64,000 bases of DNA, from positions 62,001 to 126,000 of the forward strand of contig MVAQ01000025.1 in NCBI GenBank assembly GCA_014825775.1. The letters are read 5' to 3'. The stretch is from Krasilnikovozyma curviuscula. Taxonomy: Eukaryota; Basidiomycota; Tremellomycetes; Cystofilobasidiales; Mrakiaceae. Under the pieces are notes generated by a model. The model ran no database searches. It was not told where the DNA came from and saw only the letters and a program-made list of their open reading frames with translations. The translations under genes and the position numbers were made by a program. Every line of letters starts with the position of its first letter. The first letter of the stretch is position 1. This document shows, in pieces, positions 58,521-64,000 of the stretch.

Positions 58521-59390
58521 ATGGCAAAGAAGAAGGATGCAGCCTCAAAAGGAGGGAAATTCGTCCCCCCAGCATCTTCAATCCAGAACAGAGAGGCCCT
58601 GCAACGGTTCAACTTCATGACCCAAGCTTCGATTTATCTCGCCCAAGCTCAACAAGCTGCTTCTGCATCTACCTCAACCTCAACATCAACCTCGATGGAC
58701 ACAACTAATAGTAAGAAACGAGCCAGAGGGAAGGGAATCGAGAGAAAGAGGAGGACAGCGCTGAATAGGGTTCAGGAAAAGGAAGGGGGGACCCTTGGAA
58801 ATCTTTCGAGGGGTCTCGTACACACTATCAGAGAGATCTCAGTCCATAACAAAGTGCAGATGTGAGTGTTCTTTCTCATCCTCCCCACAGTCTGCCTCGT
58901 TGGCTGACGGGAGGTTCGATTCGTTACACAGCGATGCTTCTTTGAAACGAAGTATCTGTGAAGGCTGCTCGACGATTCTCATACCTGGATTGAACTCCCA
59001 TATCAGGGTCAAGGGTAAGCCCTGCTCATTTCACTGTCTTCTCTGACATATCGTCTCATGAATTCTATTATCTGGAAAGCATCGCAAGCGCACTTGCACA
59101 CCGTCCTTCAAGCTTGCTCAACTTGCTCACACATTGCATCGCTCCCCCGACCGCCGTTATCTGAGCCACACGTCGTTAACGCTAATGCTTCAGGAACAGC
59201 TCCTGTAGATGTACCTACTGCTGGTTCGGGTGCTGGGATTTCGAGGTTTGAGAGGAGAATGCGCAAAGCTCAGAAGAAGCTGCCGTTGTTTGAACGTGAG
59301 GACGCTGGGCATTTGATATATGTCGGGGATAATTTGGAGGATAATAAGACTCTGGACCAGACGCAGAGATGTGAAGAAGGTAGAAGTTGA
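58521..59390 (+). CDS. RPR2: RNase P / MRP protein subunit RPP21 (Rpr2/SNM1 family)
   Basis: Small basic zinc protein of the tRNA-processing ribonuclease P (or the related MRP). Three exons. The N-terminus is Lys-rich (MAKKKDAASKGGKFVPPA), then a helical part (REALQRFNFMTQASIYLAQA), a basic low-complexity insert with Ser-Thr repeats (STSTSTSTS) and KKRARGKGIERKRR. The conserved region NLSRGLVHTIREISVHNKVQ continues after an intron into DASLKRSICEGCSTILIPGL, which holds the first Cys pair, and SHIRVKASQAHLHTVLQACS, with the second pair in CSTCSH. This four-Cys zinc ribbon is the Rpr2 family signature. Longer than human RPP21 because of the insert and a C-terminal tail. RPR2 and SNM1 cannot be told apart here. 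Confidence 0.85.
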
Positions 59391-59657
59391 CCAGTGGTCA
59401 GAGGTTGTTTATTTATCGTTGTATCACACCTACACATGTTGTTGCTCTCTTTTCCTTCATGACACCCTAAGCAAGCTTACCTGCATTCGTAACATCGTCT
59501 TTCTGCTGGTTGTTTCTATGTTCCTACTGTAATTAACCCTCAAATCCACACAAAATTTATGGCGATAAGATAAAGGCAGAAACTTTTTTTGGGGGTAAAT
59601 GTCCCCCCCAGCTACCACTCCAACGAAACTCGGAGACACACACGCTAGGTTGCAGCT

Positions 59658-59914
59658 ATGGGTAAATCAGCTAAGTTCAAGAAAAGAGTCGTATGTAAAA
59701 TTATCTATACCAGCTCTCTCCTGTCGATTAGAGCTCATTAAAAGCAATTCGCTCCTTCATTGCCACTTTCACTTAGCCCAAGAAGGACTCCAAGACCCGC
59801 TCAGCAACAGAAACCGAGCGTGGACTGATTGGAGAAGCTGAGAAAAAGAGGAGGAAGCTGAGGAAGGAGAAGAATACGGAGAAAGGGACACAGGCTGACG
59901 GAGAGGTCAGCTAA
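59658..59914 (+). CDS. Small basic Lys/Arg-rich protein, unknown
   Basis: Two exons: MGKSAKFKKRV, with a GTATGT donor at about 59691, and PKKDSKTRSATETERGLIGE followed by a Lys/Arg/Glu helix (EKKRRKLRKEKNTEKG), ending EVS with a TAA at 59912-59914. About 55 residues. Composition suggests a nuclear or nucleolar protein. The GTCAGC at the end could be a donor into a further exon, so the 3' end is uncertain. No family recognised. Confidence 0.45.
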
Positions 59915-60427
59915 TACTTGTTTCTTTTGAGATGAAAGAAAGTCTTGATGTATTGCTATCATTTGTCATCATATGGATACCTGAGAGATATCGGTTGGAG
60001 TTGTAGCTCTCTCATAGCATCGGCGAAAGTAGTTCGGAGCGACATCACCAATCATTCTCGCTCAGCAAACCCCCCTTCCCCACCAAGTTCTCCAGCACTA
60101 TTTGGTCGTTAGGCTTTTTCATATATCAATTTCAAGGTGCCAAAAGATAGATCGGAGAAGGCGACTAGCGAGATTGCGCTCATCAGCAGAGCATGGTGTG
60201 TCTTTCAACCTGGAGACCTTTCGATCACACCTGTCCTAATGGCATGGACAGTCATACAAGAATCGAATAAAGAAGCCATTCTGTATTATGATGCGCTCTA
60301 GCAAAAAGTCTAGGCAAAAGACTTTTATTTCCCAGTCCGGCAACTGTCGTAACGAGCTTCCACGCCGCGAGGTCGTCCCACTTGGCTGGTCTTTCTCACC
60401 CACGACCGCATCATCCCCAGACACACC
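59915..60427. other. Intergenic
   Basis: About 510 bp before the subtilase gene. No supported ORF; a possible extra exon of the preceding small gene cannot be excluded. Confidence 0.4.
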
Positions 60428-62883
<2,456 letters not shown>

Positions 62884-63427
62884 ACGTGATCAATGCCATC
62901 TCGTTGTAAAGTAGTTCCTAGCAACCGAAACCAAAGACTGCAGTCATCAAATACGTCAACCTCAATTTCGTAACACCATCCATTTTTCTTAACCCATCGC
63001 CTTGCTTCACCTCGATACCTCCTCTCACTCTCATCATACCGTCATCTTCAATCTACGGGGTTGAAATCTCGATACCCTGGCGTCAAGAGATTCTGGTTGG
63101 GCTGGGATGTTGATGGCTTGTTAGAGATGACGATGTTTCTTCTTTATTTCACCATACCTAAATGTTCCTCAACGTATGTATTTATATGTCTCTCTGCATC
63201 TTGTTTCTTCATTACTTCATTGGCTCGTTGGTGGAAAGAAAGCATTGGTGGCGAGAGCGTTTAAGGCCCAAGTTCCGGGCGTGCCACTCGTGCTCTGACA
63301 TGCTCTGACGCCGACTATCGAAAACAAATCAACACCAGAACCCACGGAAATCGGGTGTGATAATCTGTAGAGTTGTGCTGAGGAGGTATTTTAGTGTCTG
63401 TGACGTTTTGAGGAGGGAGTGAGCTCG
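62884..63427. other. Intergenic
   Basis: About 540 bp between two plus-strand genes. Open frames here (for example 63061-63264) have no ATG or splice support. It should contain the TFB2 promoter. Confidence 0.5.
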
Positions 63428-64000
63428 ATGTCGGTAGTCAATTCAGCTGAGAACTTCAGCTCGACCATCCACGATTACTTGGATACTCTGTCTGTGACCA
63501 ACCTTCAGAGTCTCTACTCGTCTCCATCTGGATGCTTGGCTGTTTTTAGGTGTGTCCCTCAACTCGTGTGAAAGTAAATCTTTTCCCAAAGAAACTTATT
63601 TCGCGGTCCTGCTTACTTACCCTTTCAAGACTTCTGAGTCCTCTTGGAAGGCAAATCGTCCTTTCTTTACTCTGGATGGAATCATCTATTCGTCAAGAAG
63701 ACTTGTGGGCCTGGATTAGTCCAGGAGCAAAGCAGTGAGTTTGAACTGGAGCTTCTGGAACTCCTCACATAGTTAATTCCTCGATATGCTTGGTTGTACA
63801 GGTTGGCTGAGCCAGTGTTTGACTTACTTGCGAGGAGGAGTATCCTGAAAGAAACTGCTCCACAGAAGAACACTGGAAAAGTCAAGTATGCCATGACTCC
63901 TACTTTCAAGGAGAACATGAGGCTAGCTCTCACCGGAGGGTAAGGAAGACACCATTGATCGTTCTCGAAAACCCAGTGGCTCTGACATTTCTTTCGCATC
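63428..64000 (+). CDS. TFB2: TFIIH subunit TFB2 / p52, 3' part outside window
   Basis: Core TFIIH subunit that binds and stimulates the XPB/Ssl2 translocase in transcription initiation and nucleotide excision repair. The start MSVVNSAENFSSTIHDYLDT leads to LQSLYSSPSGCLAVFRLLSP (joined across an intron), the conserved N-terminal region of the family. Next come RQIVLSLLWMESSIRQEDLW and LAEPVFDLLARRSILKETAP, then YAMTPTFKENMRLALTGG before a gtaagg donor at about 63940. Three exons lie in the window and the gene runs off the right edge. Confidence 0.85.

Noticed and set aside
63061..63264. Hydrophobic open frame upstream of TFB2
   Set aside because: It starts at a non-ATG codon with no splice context; probably promoter sequence.

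Overview
The window is a gene-dense, intron-rich fungal nuclear segment, most likely from a basidiomycete yeast or yeast-like fungus. The basis is split genes on both strands with many short (about 55-100 nt) GT-AG introns, intergenic gaps mostly under 600 bp, a Zn(II)2Cys6 regulator with the KPKKRGPPNLY linker style known from basidiomycetes, a fungal GT2 with a QDELNRW motif, and no transposons, rRNA or recognisable tRNA. Agaricomycotina yeasts (Tremellomycetes, including Cystofilobasidiales) fit best, but that placement is inference.

Layout. 1-3016 (-): karyopherin beta-2/transportin, its 3' end cut by the window edge. 3495-6059 (+): ribosome-biogenesis factor KRI1. 6448-7249 (-): a small unknown secreted protein. 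7250-9582 is gene-poor and carries the promoter of a secreted GH18 chitinase-like protein (9583-11485, +). 11657-14164 (-): a type II membrane GH16 glucanase-like protein. 16378-21019 (+): a large membrane GT2 glycosyltransferase. These three form a 12-kb block of cell-wall genes. 21321-25133 (-): a GST-like protein and a cytochrome P450. 26176-26991 (-): FKBP12. 27285-28387 (-): GPI11/PIG-F. 28634-31894 (-): a zinc-cluster transcription factor. 32275-34493 (-) and 34559-36172 (+): a divergent COQ6/PEX2 pair. 36801-39935 (+): acetyl-CoA synthetase. 40205-41265 (-): an L-rhamnose 1-dehydrogenase-like SDR. 41563-43132 (-): MUS81. 43595-45924 (-): methylenetetrahydrofolate reductase. 46295-46758 (-): a SCOC/SLO1-like coiled-coil protein. 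46930-47259 (-): a small unknown protein. 47435-49536 (+): a large unknown protein. 50038-52810 (+): GH51 arabinofuranosidase. 53179-55805 (+): a nodulin-like MFS transporter. 56021-57924 (-): a bestrophin-like channel. 58521-59390 (+): RPP21/RPR2. 59658-59914 (+): a small basic protein. 60428-62883 (+): a subtilisin-like protease. 63428-end (+): TFIIH subunit TFB2, cut by the right edge.

Most genes are housekeeping (nuclear import, rRNA processing, GPI anchors, ubiquinone, peroxisomes, acetyl-CoA, one-carbon metabolism, DNA repair, basal transcription). They are mixed with a secreted or cell-wall set: GH18, GH16, GT2, GH51, the S8 protease and a small secreted protein. I see no bacterial-style system, CRISPR array or mobile element. 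The unusual content is in gene structure. FKBP12 needs a 5-nt and a 13-nt microexon, and one of its introns is bordered by an 11-bp direct repeat. GH51 has a 10-nt microexon, and a 21-nt microexon carries part of the zinc cluster. Three introns (KRI1, GH18, GH51) make sense only with GC-AG boundaries. The GH16 protein has Gln where the catalytic nucleophile Glu is expected. All splice models were read by eye from reading frame, splice consensus and conserved motifs; none has transcript support here.
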